Shown one piece after another: positions 6,518-15,203 of a stretch of 32,561 bases of DNA. The notes below the pieces were generated by a model that was not told the origin of the DNA, searched no databases, and saw only the letters and a program-made list of their open reading frames with translations. How positions within the stretch are numbered: the first letter of the stretch is position 1; each line of letters starts with the position of its first letter. A program made the position numbers and the translations under genes. This stretch comes from Pseudomonas sp. GM84 (GTDB lineage: Bacteria > Pseudomonadota > Gammaproteobacteria > Pseudomonadales > Pseudomonadaceae), in the NCBI RefSeq assembly GCF_000282535.1, contig NZ_AKJC01000174.1:1-32561 (forward strand), written 5' to 3'.

Positions 6518-8650
6518 TTACAAGTCGTTGTTGAATGGCAGCAGTGGTCCCTGCAGAGCGGAGCGACCTTCGGCCCCCACGGCATTGAGTTGGAAAATGG
6601 CGTCCTGCGCTGGCCGAGAGGGGGACGTCGAACCTTGCGCGACGGAGTTCTCATCGCCCTTCTCACCCTGTGGCAGCATCAGTGAGGGGTGATCGAACGG
6701 TGCCCGTTCCCACGCGACTCGCGGATCAAGCAAGCCGACCTCCATGAACTTGACCAGTGCATCCACTTCATCCGGGGTCAGGTTCAGCGGGGTCATGTCC
6801 GGGTCAAGGTTGGAGCCGTTGTGCTGATTGACGGCCGGATGTTCGAAACCGCTGGTGTTGCTGGCGTCTTCGCCACGGCGGTCGCCGCCGCGGTTGTAGA
6901 ACTCCATGACCTGTTGCAGCGTTGCCCGGCTGCCATTGTGGAAATACGGCCCGGTCAACGCAATGTTACGCAGCGTCGGGGTCTTGAAGGCGCCATCGAC
7001 CGAGTCGCGGAAACCGACACTGGGCTTGAGTGTCGCGTCGCAAGGGAGCGCTGCGCTCAGCGGCGCCTCGAACGTACAGACATCGACATCCAGCGGGTCC
7101 GGGATATTCCCGCCTTGCAGCAGGGTGTTGTATTGACGGGTGAACGACAATGGATTGCCCCAGGCGTCCGAAGCGCCCAGCGCCAGGTCTTCCGAGGTCG
7201 GGCGCACACCGGTGTTGTAGAAACCGTTGTCGTAGAGCGTGGTCAGGCCGTCCGCCATGACCATGCGCTCGATGCGCTCACGAGGCTCGAACAGCAGCCG
7301 GCTGCCCGCGTTGGTCAACTCCGCGCCACCATGGCAGGCCACACACTTGCCTTTGCCCAGGAACAGGTCCATGCCTTTCACCTGCTGAGCGTTCATGGCG
7401 CTGAGGTTGCCCTGCAAATAGGCATCCAGAGGCGCCTGGTCGGAGATCAACGTGGCCTCGTACATCTGAATCGCCAGCCCGAAGAACAGCGAGAAGTTCG
7501 CTTCCATCTGGCTGTAGGGCTGGCCGCCCAGCGATACCTGTTGCGTGGCATTCCACAGGCGTGGCTGGAATGCGTTCTTGATCAGCTCGCGATAGGTCGG
7601 CCGGCGGGCACTGGAGACGGGCCCGAGCACCGAATCGGTGGGCGAGATTTTTTGCCCCCTGAGCATCATGGTGTCGAGCATGCGCCGACCGATATCAGCG
7701 AAGGTACGCCCGCCACAGGACATTTCCACCGCGCTGCCGGGAGGCCCCACGGCTTGCGAGGCTGCCGAGGCATCCTTGAGGGCCAGTCGCGCCTTGACTG
7801 CCACGCCACTGCGATCATTGGTCACGAAGATTGCGGCGTCCGGGTCGCGATTACCGAACGGCGAGAAGCCGTTGAACACGTTATTGGCCCGCCCATCCCA
7901 GAAGTTGCGGACGTTGAAGGCCGCATTGATGACCGATGGCGCATTGCGCCCGGTGCTGCGCCGCACGTTGATACCGCCCACCTGGAAAATCCCGTCAGGT
8001 TGCCGTGTGCACTGGTCGAAGCGCGATTGCCGGGGTTTGACGAAGTTGGCCTCGATCACGCCTTGTGAGCCGATGACGTCATCCGAGGAATAGACAATCA
8101 TCGAGTTGCGATCCAGAGGATTGGCCAGCACGTGGGTCGGGAAGTCCCCTTTTTTCAAGGTGTAGTTCGGGCCGCCCTTGCCACCGGAGCGGGTGGTGTA
8201 GCTGGGCACGTCGCCAGGAATATCGGCGGCCGTGAACGGCTTGTTGAAGATCGATGCAACGTTCGCATTGGTATTGGCCTGGCTGGGGTTGATCTGGTTG
8301 GTGATCCGGTGATCGACACCCGCGTGGTAGTGGCAGGAAGCGCAGGCGGTGGTGCCGTCGCTGCCGATCGCCATGTCCCAGAACAAGGCCTTGCCCAACG
8401 TGATTGCTGCCACACGATTGGTCACGTAGTCGGACATCAGGTCGACCTTTCGGCCATCCTCGGTACCTGATGGATCCGGCGGGATCATGCCGCGCAGTGA
8501 GTTCAGACTGGGGACTTCCGGCGCTGGCGCCGCGGTCTCGGCCGGGTCCGCGGCCCGGACGCTCATGAACGGCAAGCCGACAGCGGCGAGGGTCATCGCT
8601 ATCGCGCAGGCCAGGCGGGGGATTCGCAACGTTCTCAGATATTCAGCCAT
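6518..8650 (-). CDS. Large periplasmic di-haem cytochrome c peroxidase/MauG-family protein
   Basis: A 710-residue secreted protein. The N-terminus is a Sec signal peptide (basic start, hydrophobic LACAIAMTLAAVGLPF, likely cut after SVRA). Two c-type haem sites are visible: CASCH (103-107) and CVACH (436-440). Family segments include RNAPSVINAAF with FWDGRANNVF (about 235-260) and FKTPTLRNIALTGPYFHNGS towards the C-terminus, both characteristic of bacterial di-haem peroxidases. Classic CcpA enzymes are about 330-350 residues, so this one is roughly double length, with a long insert between the haems. Large members of this superfamily include RoxA-like oxygenases, so the reaction could be peroxide reduction or substrate oxidation; I cannot decide. 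The ATG follows GGGAAG. It sits alone between terminators, inserted between the diguanylate cyclase and the second dehydrogenase, and looks like an accessory gene. Confidence 0.9.
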   Translation of the reverse strand: MAEYLRTLRIPRLACAIAMTLAAVGLPFMSVRAADPAETAAPAPEVPSLNSLRGMIPPDPSGTEDGRKVDLMSDYVTNRVAAITLGKALFWDMAIGSDGTTACASCHYHAGVDHRITNQINPSQANTNANVASIFNKPFTAADIPGDVPSYTTRSGGKGGPNYTLKKGDFPTHVLANPLDRNSMIVYSSDDVIGSQGVIEANFVKPRQSRFDQCTRQPDGIFQVGGINVRRSTGRNAPSVINAAFNVRNFWDGRANNVFNGFSPFGNRDPDAAIFVTNDRSGVAVKARLALKDASAASQAVGPPGSAVEMSCGGRTFADIGRRMLDTMMLRGQKISPTDSVLGPVSSARRPTYRELIKNAFQPRLWNATQQVSLGGQPYSQMEANFSLFFGLAIQMYEATLISDQAPLDAYLQGNLSAMNAQQVKGMDLFLGKGKCVACHGGAELTNAGSRLLFEPRERIERMVMADGLTTLYDNGFYNTGVRPTSEDLALGASDAWGNPLSFTRQYNTLLQGGNIPDPLDVDVCTFEAPLSAALPCDATLKPSVGFRDSVDGAFKTPTLRNIALTGPYFHNGSRATLQQVMEFYNRGGDRRGEDASNTSGFEHPAVNQHNGSNLDPDMTPLNLTPDEVDALVKFMEVGLLDPRVAWERAPFDHPSLMLPQGEKGDENSVAQGSTSPSRPAQDAIFQLNAVGAEGRSALQGPLLPFNNDL

Positions 8651-9229
8651 GATGAACTTCCCGATTCAGCACGGAGTAGCCAGCTCCGTTTTTTGCCTGT
8701 GTCGAGATGAACTCATCTGCTATCCATCTTGCAGCTTGCAGCTTCACCCACTGCAACTGAACGTTGTTTGGGCAGCGCAAGGCCTCGCTGGCAAGGTAAT
8801 CTCTTGGCTCAGGTTATTTTCAAAACCGATCGCTCACGCACGCAGTGCGCTTAATGCCAACATAGCTGTAACAAAGTATTTCAGCTGAAAAAATTCAGTA
8901 TTTTTTATACCGACTCATTCACAGGATCATGTCAATAAATTCTGACAACCCCGCTTCCTCAATTCCGGTGTTAGTTCCCCACCACTATTGGGTGCCATTC
9001 CCCGAAACCCCTGTAGCCAGCGCTCACCGAGGGAGAGCGAGCGCCGAAAAAGAAGCTTCAGGAATTTGGCAATGTAATTGCTAACTCATACTGATCGGCA
9101 ATCAATAGTTGGAGCCAGCCCGAACCCTGACTCAGATGTAATTCAAAAAACATGAATAACTGCACGTGCGCGCAAGTTGTACTGCGTCAGCATTGGCTAT
9201 TGGATTCCCCCACGCCATTTTGAAATCAC
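8651..9229. other. Gene-free AT-richer intergenic region with small palindromes
   Basis: About 580 bases without a credible gene, less GC-rich than the surroundings. It should contain the promoter of the di-haem gene. Visible elements: AGATGA/TCATCT with a 2-base centre (8706-8719), TTTCAGCTGAAA, a perfect 12-base palindrome (8879-8890), and CTGAA/TTCAG (8885-8898) followed by TATTTTTTATA. No function is assigned. Confidence 0.5.
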
Positions 9230-9266
9230 AAAAAAAAACGCCGCTCACTAGGAGCGGCGTTTTTTG
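9230..9266 (-). terminator. Rho-independent terminator after acyl-CoA dehydrogenase 2
   Basis: ACGCCGCTC and GGAGCGGCGT pair around a short ACTA loop, flanked by nine A on one side and six T on the other. On the minus strand it starts 17 bases past the dehydrogenase stop codon. Confidence 0.92.
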
Positions 9267-9282
9267 AGTACTTCACTCAGGC

Positions 9283-11088
9283 TTAATAACCCAGCGAGAA
9301 GTCTTCTTCCTTCATGTCCATCAGGTTATTGGCACCCGACAGCATGGTTGCCACATGCGTACGGGTACGTGGCAGGATGCGCTGGAAGTAGAAGCGCGCA
9401 GTCTGCAGCTTGGCGGTGTAGAACGCCTCCTCGCTGGTGCCGGCGGCCAGTTTCTCGGCAGCCAGGCGGGCGATGTCGGCCCAGAAGTAGGCCAGGCAGG
9501 CATAACCGGAATACATCAGGTAGTCCACCGAAGCGGCGCCCACTTCTTCGCGGTCTTTCATCGCCGCCATGCCGACCTTCATGGTCAACTCGCCCCACTC
9601 CTTGTTCAGCGCGGCCAGTGGTTCGACGAACTCCTTGAGTGCATCGACGCCTTCCTGGGCCTGGCAGAACTTGTGCACGATCTTGGTGAAGCCCTTGAGC
9701 GCTTCGCCCTGGGTCATCAGCACTTTACGGCCGAGCAGGTCGAGTGCCTGGATACCCGTGGTGCCCTCGTACAGCATGGAGATACGGCTGTCGCGCACGT
9801 TCTGCTCCATGCCCCACTCGGCGATAAAGCCGTGGCCACCGTAGATCTGCACGCCATGGTTGGCAGCCTCGAAACCGACTTCGGTCATGAAGGCCTTGGC
9901 GATCGGGGTCAGGAAGGCCAGCAGGGCGTCGGCCTTCTTGCGCTCTTCCTCGTCCTGGCTGTACTTGACGATGTCCACCTGCTTGGCGGTGAAGTACACC
10001 ATCGCGCGGTTGCCCTCGGCGAAGGCCTTCATGGTCAGCAGCATGCGACGCACGTCCGGGTGGACGATGATCGGGTCGGCGGCCTTGTCTGGCGCTTTCG
10101 GGCCGGTCAGGGAACGCATCTGCAGGCGGTCACGGGCGTATTTCAAGCCACCCTGGAAGGCCACCTCGGCGTGTGCCAGGCCCTGCAGTGCGGTGCCCAG
10201 GCGCGCGGTGTTCATGAAGGTGAACATGCAGTTCAGGCCCTTGTTGGCCGGGCCGATCAGGTAGCCGGTGGCGCTGTCGAAGTTCATCACGCAGGTGGCG
10301 TTGCCGTGGATGCCCATCTTGTGCTCGAGGGAGCCACAGCTCACGCCGTTGCGCTCACCCACGCCGCCTTCGGCGTTGGGCAGGAACTTCGGCACGATGA
10401 ACAGCGAGATGCCCTTGGTGCCAGCAGGTGCATCGGGCAGGCGGGCCAGGACGATATGGACGATGTTATCGGCCATGTCGTGCTCACCTGCGGAGATGAA
10501 GATCTTGGTGCCGGACACTTTGTACGAACCATCGGCTTGCGGCTCGGCCTTGGTGCGCAGCATGCCCAGGTCGGTGCCGCAGTGTGGTTCGGTCAGGCAC
10601 ATGGTGCCGGTCCACTCGCCGCTGACCAGCTTGGTCAGGTAAGTGTGCTGCTGCTCTTCGGTGCCGTGGGCCGAGATGGTGTTCATCGCGCCATGGGACA
10701 GGCCCGGGTACATGCCCCACGACCAGTTGGCGCCGCCGACCATTTCGCTCAGGGCCAGGCCCAGCGACTCTGGCAGGCCTTGGCCGCCGTGGGCGACGTC
10801 GTGCGCCAGGCTCGGCCAGCCACCTTCGACGAACTGCTCGTAGGCTTGCTTGAAGCCGGTCGGCGTTTTCACGCCCGATTCGCTCCAGGTGCAACCTTCC
10901 AGGTCGCCGACACGGTTCAGCGGGGCCAGCACCTGCTCACAGAACTTCGCGCCTTCTTCGAGGATCGCGTCGACCATGTCGGGCGTGGCGTCCTGGCAAC
11001 CCGGCAGGCTCTGATAGTGCGCCTCGTAGCCGAGCAGCTCGTCGCGGACGAAACGAATATCACGCAAGGGGGCTTTGTAATCAGGCAT
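9283..11088 (-). CDS. Long-form acyl-CoA dehydrogenase (FadE type), paralog 2
   Basis: A 601-residue FAD-dependent acyl-CoA dehydrogenase of the long bacterial class, catalysing alpha-beta desaturation of acyl-CoA in beta-oxidation. Motifs: CLTEPHCGTDLG (164-175), the flavin/substrate region AEPQADGSYKVSGTKIF and YEGTTGIQALDLLGRK (440-455), with Glu441 in the catalytic-base position. It matches the paralog at 3104-4882 along its whole length, but the substrate-facing segment after the first helices differs (NWSWGMYPGLSHGAMN versus SSLAFGLYPMLTAGAC), which suggests different acyl preference. The ATG is preceded by AGAGG nine bases away. Two overlapping PsrA-like operators lie 71-98 bases upstream, so induction by long-chain fatty acids is likely. 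By memory of synteny this is the counterpart of P. putida PP_0368 and P. aeruginosa PA0506. Confidence 0.95.
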   Translation of the reverse strand: MPDYKAPLRDIRFVRDELLGYEAHYQSLPGCQDATPDMVDAILEEGAKFCEQVLAPLNRVGDLEGCTWSESGVKTPTGFKQAYEQFVEGGWPSLAHDVAHGGQGLPESLGLALSEMVGGANWSWGMYPGLSHGAMNTISAHGTEEQQHTYLTKLVSGEWTGTMCLTEPHCGTDLGMLRTKAEPQADGSYKVSGTKIFISAGEHDMADNIVHIVLARLPDAPAGTKGISLFIVPKFLPNAEGGVGERNGVSCGSLEHKMGIHGNATCVMNFDSATGYLIGPANKGLNCMFTFMNTARLGTALQGLAHAEVAFQGGLKYARDRLQMRSLTGPKAPDKAADPIIVHPDVRRMLLTMKAFAEGNRAMVYFTAKQVDIVKYSQDEEERKKADALLAFLTPIAKAFMTEVGFEAANHGVQIYGGHGFIAEWGMEQNVRDSRISMLYEGTTGIQALDLLGRKVLMTQGEALKGFTKIVHKFCQAQEGVDALKEFVEPLAALNKEWGELTMKVGMAAMKDREEVGAASVDYLMYSGYACLAYFWADIARLAAEKLAAGTSEEAFYTAKLQTARFYFQRILPRTRTHVATMLSGANNLMDMKEEDFSLGY

Positions 11089-11158
11089 TGCGATGAACCT
11101 CTGTGATGAGTTCGGTAGGGAGACCGCTGATACCGACCAGCTCTTGGTGGCTTTCGGT

Positions 11159-11185
11159 CAAACAGTTGTTTGAAACTAACGTTTA
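11159..11185. promoter_or_regulatory. Two overlapping PsrA-type operators
   Basis: CAAAC, four bases, GTTTG (11159-11172) is a perfect dyad matching the published PsrA box form G/CAAAC(N4)GTTTG/C. A second site, GAAAC, four bases, GTTTA (11172-11185), shares its first base with the last base of the first. PsrA is the TetR-type fatty-acid-responsive repressor of beta-oxidation genes in pseudomonads. The location upstream of an acyl-CoA dehydrogenase fits. The match is seen; binding is inferred. Confidence 0.7.
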
Positions 11186-11276
11186 GTACGACTGGAGTCA
11201 AGGAGGGGCAGTGGTGTCATTAACGCCACGAAAAATGGCATTCACGCCATTTCAGAAAAACAGGTGCGCAAAATGA

Positions 11277-11367
11277 CTGTGGGAGCGGGCTTGCCCCGCG
11301 AATGCGCCGGTCCAGACAGCATGAAGTTGTCTGGACTGGCGCATTCGCGGGCAAGCCTGCTCCCACA
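11277..11367. repeat. Divergent REP pair forming one near-perfect long hairpin
   Basis: A REP copy at 11277-11300 and an inverted copy at 11346-11367. The spacer between them is itself palindromic (GCGCCGGTCCAGACA against TGTCTGGACTGGCGC), so the entire 90-base element folds with arms of about 40 bases, two mismatches and one bulge around a loop of about 9. It lies in the 304-base gap between dehydrogenase 2 and the 98-residue protein gene. The rest of this gap holds the PsrA-like sites and no gene. Confidence 0.85.
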
Positions 11368-11392
11368 AAGGATGTCCGCAGTGCTTTCGAAA

Positions 11393-11689
11393 TCAGGCGT
11401 AGGTGTCGATGAAGCGACCGAGCATTTCGTCGGACGCCTTGGCGACCTTCGTGCCGAGTTCGGCTTCGGTCTTGCCCAAGGCCAGCTGCACGGTGCTGGT
11501 GGCCAGGTCCATCTGCTGGCTGCGATCGACGGCTCGCAGGCGTTCGGCCTGAAAGTCGCTGGACTGGCTGGTGGCGGCTCGCTCGACGGTGGTGCTGGCG
11601 ATCTGGCCGGCGGCCTGGTCGATTCGGTTCTGGCCCGTGTGGATGGCGCTGAGGCCGGCGTAGTAGGCGGAGTTGCCGGTGATTTCCAT
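11393..11689 (-). CDS. Small conserved protein resembling flagellar rod/hook D0 ends
   Basis: A 98-residue protein with no signal peptide or membrane helix. Residues 4-34 (TGNSAYYAGLSAIHTGQNRI, then DQAAGQIAST) resemble the N-terminal D0 helix of flagellar rod/hook proteins, in which a small-residue/Gln pattern leads to an N-I-A-N-like turn. Residues 58-97 (QQMDLATSTVQLALGKTEAE, then KVAKASDEMLGRFID) resemble the conserved C-terminal D0 helix (V-D-L-A-E..V..K-V..T-A-D-E-M-L). Nothing but a short linker remains between them, so the usual central domains are missing. The start ATG follows TGGAG. It sits 117 bases after bioD, on the same strand, with no strong terminator between. The likeness is from memory of the family pattern. 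It may be a stand-alone mini axial-like protein, and its role is unknown. Confidence 0.8.
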   Translation of the reverse strand: MEITGNSAYYAGLSAIHTGQNRIDQAAGQIASTTVERAATSQSSDFQAERLRAVDRSQQMDLATSTVQLALGKTEAELGTKVAKASDEMLGRFIDTYA

Positions 11690-11806
11690 GTCAGTACTCC
11701 AGTAACGCTGGATTGAAACAGACTGAATTAAAGCAGGCCAAGGCCAAAAAGGCCCGTTTAAATCCCTAATGGCCTAGTGCTAGCTGATAGACCAGGGTGA
11801 TGCCTG

Positions 11807-12487
11807 CTAATCCAGCAAGTCCAGCTGCAGGTGCTCCGCCACCGCATCCGCCGTGGCCACCTTGAGCCTGGGCACACGCCCAAGGCAGGGTGCCGGCAGG
11901 CGTTCCGCCAGGCTGGCAAGGTTCTCTTCGAGTCTTGAAGTACGCGGCTCGATGATGTTCGCCACCCAGCCCGCCAGTTGCAGCCCATCGCGCGCGATCG
12001 CTTCGGCACTGAGCAAGGCATGGTTGATACAGCCCAGGCGCACGCCCACGACCAGGATCACCGGCAGCTTCAGGGCAATCGCCAGGTCGGAGAGGTTGGC
12101 GTGATTGGACAAGGGCACCCGCCAGCCCCCCGCGCCTTCGACCAGGGTGAAATCCGCCCCTTGGTCCAGTACATAGCGCATGGCGTTCAGCAGGGCCGGC
12201 ACTTCCAGCACCACACCGGCCTCGCGCGCGGCCACGTGTGGCGCAATGCCGGGTTCGAAGGCAAATGGGTTGACCGCCTCATACTCAAGCTTCAGCGTGC
12301 TTTCGTCGATCAAGGCCTGGGCATCGGCATTGCGCAGGCCTTTGGCGGTGACCGTGCAGCCGGAGGCCACAGGCTTGGCCCCCAGGGTGCTCAGGCCCTG
12401 CAGCCGTGCCGCATGCAGCAGCCCTGCCGCGATGGTGGTCTTGCCAACATCCGTGTCGGTCCCTGCGATGAAATAGGCTTGGCTCAT
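11807..12487 (-). CDS. bioD: Dethiobiotin synthetase BioD
   Basis: A 226-residue ATP-dependent enzyme that closes the ureido ring: 7,8-diaminopelargonate plus CO2 and ATP gives dethiobiotin, the step before BioB. The P-loop is at the N-terminus (GTDTDVGKTT, residues 9-18). The substrate motif KPVASGC and the second nucleotide motif VEGAGGWRVPLS follow. The length equals that of E. coli BioD (about 225). It is the last gene of the minus-strand bioBFHCD operon, starting 10 bases after the bioC stop codon. The start codon is an ATG preceded by GAGAGG. Confidence 0.97.
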   Translation of the reverse strand: MSQAYFIAGTDTDVGKTTIAAGLLHAARLQGLSTLGAKPVASGCTVTAKGLRNADAQALIDESTLKLEYEAVNPFAFEPGIAPHVAAREAGVVLEVPALLNAMRYVLDQGADFTLVEGAGGWRVPLSNHANLSDLAIALKLPVILVVGVRLGCINHALLSAEAIARDGLQLAGWVANIIEPRTSRLEENLASLAERLPAPCLGRVPRLKVATADAVAEHLQLDLLD

Positions 12488-12497
12488 GTCACTCCTC

Positions 12498-13316
12498 TCA
12501 TGCCCGTGGCTTGCGCATCACACCATAGACCACCTGATAGGTGGCTGGCAGCCCTTGGGGCTTACGAAACGCCTCGTATGCCTGAAGCAAACCTTGCATG
12601 CGGGCGCGCCCGGTCAGCCCGGAAGGCCGCCCTGGGTTGAGATTGTGGGCGCCCAGCGCCTTGAGTTCATGGGTAAGGCTGCGCACATCCGGGTAATGCA
12701 GCACATGCGCCCGTCGCTGCAGGCCGACCTGCTCGAAACCACTGGCCGCGCACAGGCGCTGATAGTCCTCGAACTGGCGGAAGCGGTTCACGTGCACCAT
12801 GCCATCCACCGCCTGCCAACTGGCGCGCAGCTCTTCGAGCGTGCCGACACACAGGCTGCTGAAGGCCAGCACGCCACCGGGTCGCAACACCCGTTGCGCC
12901 TCGCTCAATACGCTGGCGAACTGGCCGCACCACTGCACCGCCAGGCTGGAAAACACCAGGTCGACACTGGCATCGCGCAGCGGCAAGCGTTCGGCATCGC
13001 CGGCCACGTGATAGGCAGCGCCAGCCTGTTCGCCGCGGGCATGGCGCAGCATGCCTTCGGCGATATCCACCGCCACTCCGCTGGCAGACGCGAAGCGCTC
13101 GGCCAGTACCCGGCTGAAGTGGCCGGTGCCACTGCCCAGGTCGAGCCAGCGCGAGGGCGCCAGGTCGCCCGGCAGTTGCTCCAGCAGACTCATGCCCACC
13201 GCGCGCTGCAGGGCCGCCACGCTGTCGTAGCTGGACGCCGCACGGGAAAACGAGGCGGCCACCTGGCGCTTGTCCGGCAACGCACCGGGCAGGGTTGGAC
13301 GGGAAAGGTCAGTCAT
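12498..13316 (-). CDS. bioC: Malonyl-ACP O-methyltransferase BioC
   Basis: A 272-residue class I SAM-dependent methyltransferase. It methylates malonyl-ACP so that the fatty-acid enzymes can build the pimeloyl chain for biotin. The SAM-binding motif I is [15 protein letters not shown] (57-71), followed by the acidic [10 protein letters not shown] loop and the post-motif [12 protein letters not shown]. The ATG at 13316 overlaps the bioH stop by 8 bases (ATGACTGA), which indicates translational coupling, and has GAGAG just upstream. A longer in-frame start exists within bioH but is not needed. Position and family agree, so confidence is high. Confidence 0.95.
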   Translation of the reverse strand: MTDLSRPTLPGALPDKRQVAASFSRAASSYDSVAALQRAVGMSLLEQLPGDLAPSRWLDLGSGTGHFSRVLAERFASASGVAVDIAEGMLRHARGEQAGAAYHVAGDAERLPLRDASVDLVFSSLAVQWCGQFASVLSEAQRVLRPGGVLAFSSLCVGTLEELRASWQAVDGMVHVNRFRQFEDYQRLCAASGFEQVGLQRRAHVLHYPDVRSLTHELKALGAHNLNPGRPSGLTGRARMQGLLQAYEAFRKPQGLPATYQVVYGVMRKPRA

Positions 13317-14037
13317 CGCCACTCTCATGCAGGAAACTCTTGATGCCCGCCGCCAGCTCCTGAGGATATTCCAGCAGGAAGGCGTGGGAACTGTCTTCGA
13401 CCAGACCGACTTCAACGTCGGGCAGCAGCTCGCTCAGGGCCTTGGCCGCTTCGGCCGGCACCAGCGCATCGCTGCCGGCGAACAGGTGCAGCTGCGGGCC
13501 GCCGTAGGCCTGCAACGCTTCACGGGTATCCAGCTTGGCCAGTACCTCAAGCCCGGTAGCCAGGTACAGCGGATCGGTATCCGGCACACCGACGCCCAGC
13601 TGGCGCAACAGCGTGCGCGGTTGTTGCGCGCCGTCGCTGCACAAGCTGCGAAAACGCTTGAGGGTCACCGACGCATGACTGCGGCAACCATCCAGGAAGG
13701 TGCCGAAGGTATCTTCGGCCATGCCAGGCCAGCCCGGGCGCGCCACGAAACAGGGGTTGCTGGCCAGAGTCAGCAACCCGCAACAATGGTCGCCGCGCTT
13801 GCGCGCCAGCTCGCTGGCAAGCATGCCACCGAACGACCAGCCACCCAGCCAGGTATCGGAAGGCAGTTTGCGGTCAAGGTGGTCTACCCAGGCTTGCACA
13901 TCGGCGTCGGCCAGCTCCGGCAGCGGCATCAGCTCGACCTGCAGGCGCGCATCCTGCGCCCGCAGGCTGGCGGCCAGCGGCTCCAGTGCGGCGGTGCCCA
14001 GCCCCCAGCCAGGCAGAAGGATCATTCGGTTACGCAT
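13309..14037 (-). CDS. bioH: Pimeloyl-ACP methyl ester carboxylesterase BioH
   Basis: A 242-residue alpha/beta-hydrolase that removes the methyl group from pimeloyl-ACP methyl ester, ending chain growth and releasing pimeloyl-ACP for BioF. It starts [14 protein letters not shown], with the oxyanion-side G-W-G segment. The nucleophile elbow is GGWSFGG (Ser68), the acid is Asp190 (FAGSDALVP) and the histidine is His218 (EDSSHAF). The length is slightly below E. coli BioH (256). The ATG at 14037 overlaps the bioF stop by 8 bases (ATGCGTAA) and has GGAGG upstream. Having bioH inside the operon is usual for pseudomonads, unlike E. coli, where it is unlinked. Confidence 0.95.
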   Translation of the reverse strand: MRNRMILLPGWGLGTAALEPLAASLRAQDARLQVELMPLPELADADVQAWVDHLDRKLPSDTWLGGWSFGGMLASELARKRGDHCCGLLTLASNPCFVARPGWPGMAEDTFGTFLDGCRSHASVTLKRFRSLCSDGAQQPRTLLRQLGVGVPDTDPLYLATGLEVLAKLDTREALQAYGGPQLHLFAGSDALVPAEAAKALSELLPDVEVGLVEDSSHAFLLEYPQELAAGIKSFLHESGDD

Positions 14038-15202
14038 CGGCGGCCTCCAGCTGTGGATAACACTCGGCCAATGCATTCAACAATAGCTGTACCTGCGCCT
14101 CGCTGTGCGCAGCGCTCAGGGTCACGCGCAGGCGTGCGCTGCCGACAGGTACGGTGGGGGGGCGGATCGCGGTCACCAGAAGGCCGCGCTCGCGCAGCAT
14201 TCGCGACAGCCGCAGGGCCTGTGCACTGTCGCCAATCAGGATCGGCTGGATCGGCGTCGGGCTGTCCAGCAGTTGCAGTCCGATCTGCTCGGCGCCTTCG
14301 CGGAACTGCTGAATCAACGCAGCCAGGTGCTCACGCCGCCAGGTTTCGCGGCGCAGCAGCTCCAGGCTCTTGAGCGTTGCGCAGGCCAGTGCGGGCGGCT
14401 GACTGGTGGTGTAGATGTAGGGCCGGGCGAATTGCACCAGCGCCTCGATCAACGCTTCGCTGCCGGCGACGAAGGCACCTGAGGTGCCGCACGCCTTGCC
14501 CAAGGTGCCGATCAGCACCGGCACGTCATCGATGCCCAGGCCGTAGTGTTCGACGATACCGCCACCCTGAGCGCCCAAGGTGCCCACACCGTGAGCGTCG
14601 TCGACCATCAGCCAGGCACCCCGCGACCGCGCGACCTTGGCCAGTGCCGGCAGGTCAGCGAGGTCGCCGTCCATGCTGAACACCCCGTCGGTCACCACCA
14701 GTGTGTTGCCGACAGCTTTGTCCAGACGGCTGGCCAGGCTGGCCGCATCGTTGTGCAGGTAACGGCTGAAGCGCGCACCGCTGAGCAGGCCACCATCGAG
14801 CAAGGACGCGTGGTTCAGGCGGTCCTGCAGCACGGTGTCGCCCTGCCCCACCAAGGCGGTGATGGCACCGAGGTTGGCCATGTAGCCGGTGGAAAAAAGC
14901 AGGGCGCGCGGGCGGCCGGTCAATTCGGCCAGCGCCTCTTCGACAGCATGGTGTGGCGTGCTGTGGCCGATCACCAGATGCGAGGCCCCACCACCGACAC
15001 CCCAGCGCTCGGCGCCGGCCTGCCAGGCGGCAATGACCTCGGGATGGTTGGCAAGGCCCAGGTAGTCATTGCTGCAGAAGGCCAGCAACGGCTGGCCGTC
15101 GACCACCACTTGCGGCCCCTGCGGGGTTTCCAGCAACGGCCGCTGCCGATACAGGTCTGCGGCGCGCCGTTCGGCCAGGCGCGCCGCCAGATCGAAGGCC
15201 AT
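14030..15202 (-). CDS. bioF: 8-amino-7-oxononanoate synthase BioF
   Basis: A 390-residue PLP enzyme of the alpha-oxoamine synthase family. It condenses pimeloyl-ACP (or -CoA) with L-alanine to give 8-amino-7-oxononanoate. Motifs: [11 protein letters not shown] near the N-terminus, [14 protein letters not shown] (68-81), the cofactor Asp/His in [12 protein letters not shown] (199-210) and the PLP lysine in GTLGKACG (Lys236, the same number as in E. coli). The ATG at 15202 gives the family start [12 protein letters not shown]; it lies one base after the bioB stop codon, which implies coupling. It overlaps bioH at its 3' end. Confidence 0.97.
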   Translation of the reverse strand: MAFDLAARLAERRAADLYRQRPLLETPQGPQVVVDGQPLLAFCSNDYLGLANHPEVIAAWQAGAERWGVGGGASHLVIGHSTPHHAVEEALAELTGRPRALLFSTGYMANLGAITALVGQGDTVLQDRLNHASLLDGGLLSGARFSRYLHNDAASLASRLDKAVGNTLVVTDGVFSMDGDLADLPALAKVARSRGAWLMVDDAHGVGTLGAQGGGIVEHYGLGIDDVPVLIGTLGKACGTSGAFVAGSEALIEALVQFARPYIYTTSQPPALACATLKSLELLRRETWRREHLAALIQQFREGAEQIGLQLLDSPTPIQPILIGDSAQALRLSRMLRERGLLVTAIRPPTVPVGSARLRVTLSAAHSEAQVQLLLNALAECYPQLEAADA

Positions 15203-15203
15203 C

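Noticed and set aside
8487..8888. 133-codon plus-strand frame at the start of the di-haem gene
   Set aside because: Mostly antisense to the signal peptide region, no ribosome site, no family pattern.
9355..11106. 583-codon plus-strand frame antisense to acyl-CoA dehydrogenase 2
   Set aside because: The same type of shadow frame as at the first paralog; homologous genes giving similar shadows is expected.
11690..11806. Possible terminator after bioD
   Set aside because: Only a weak GGCC/GGCC pairing near a short T run; not convincing.
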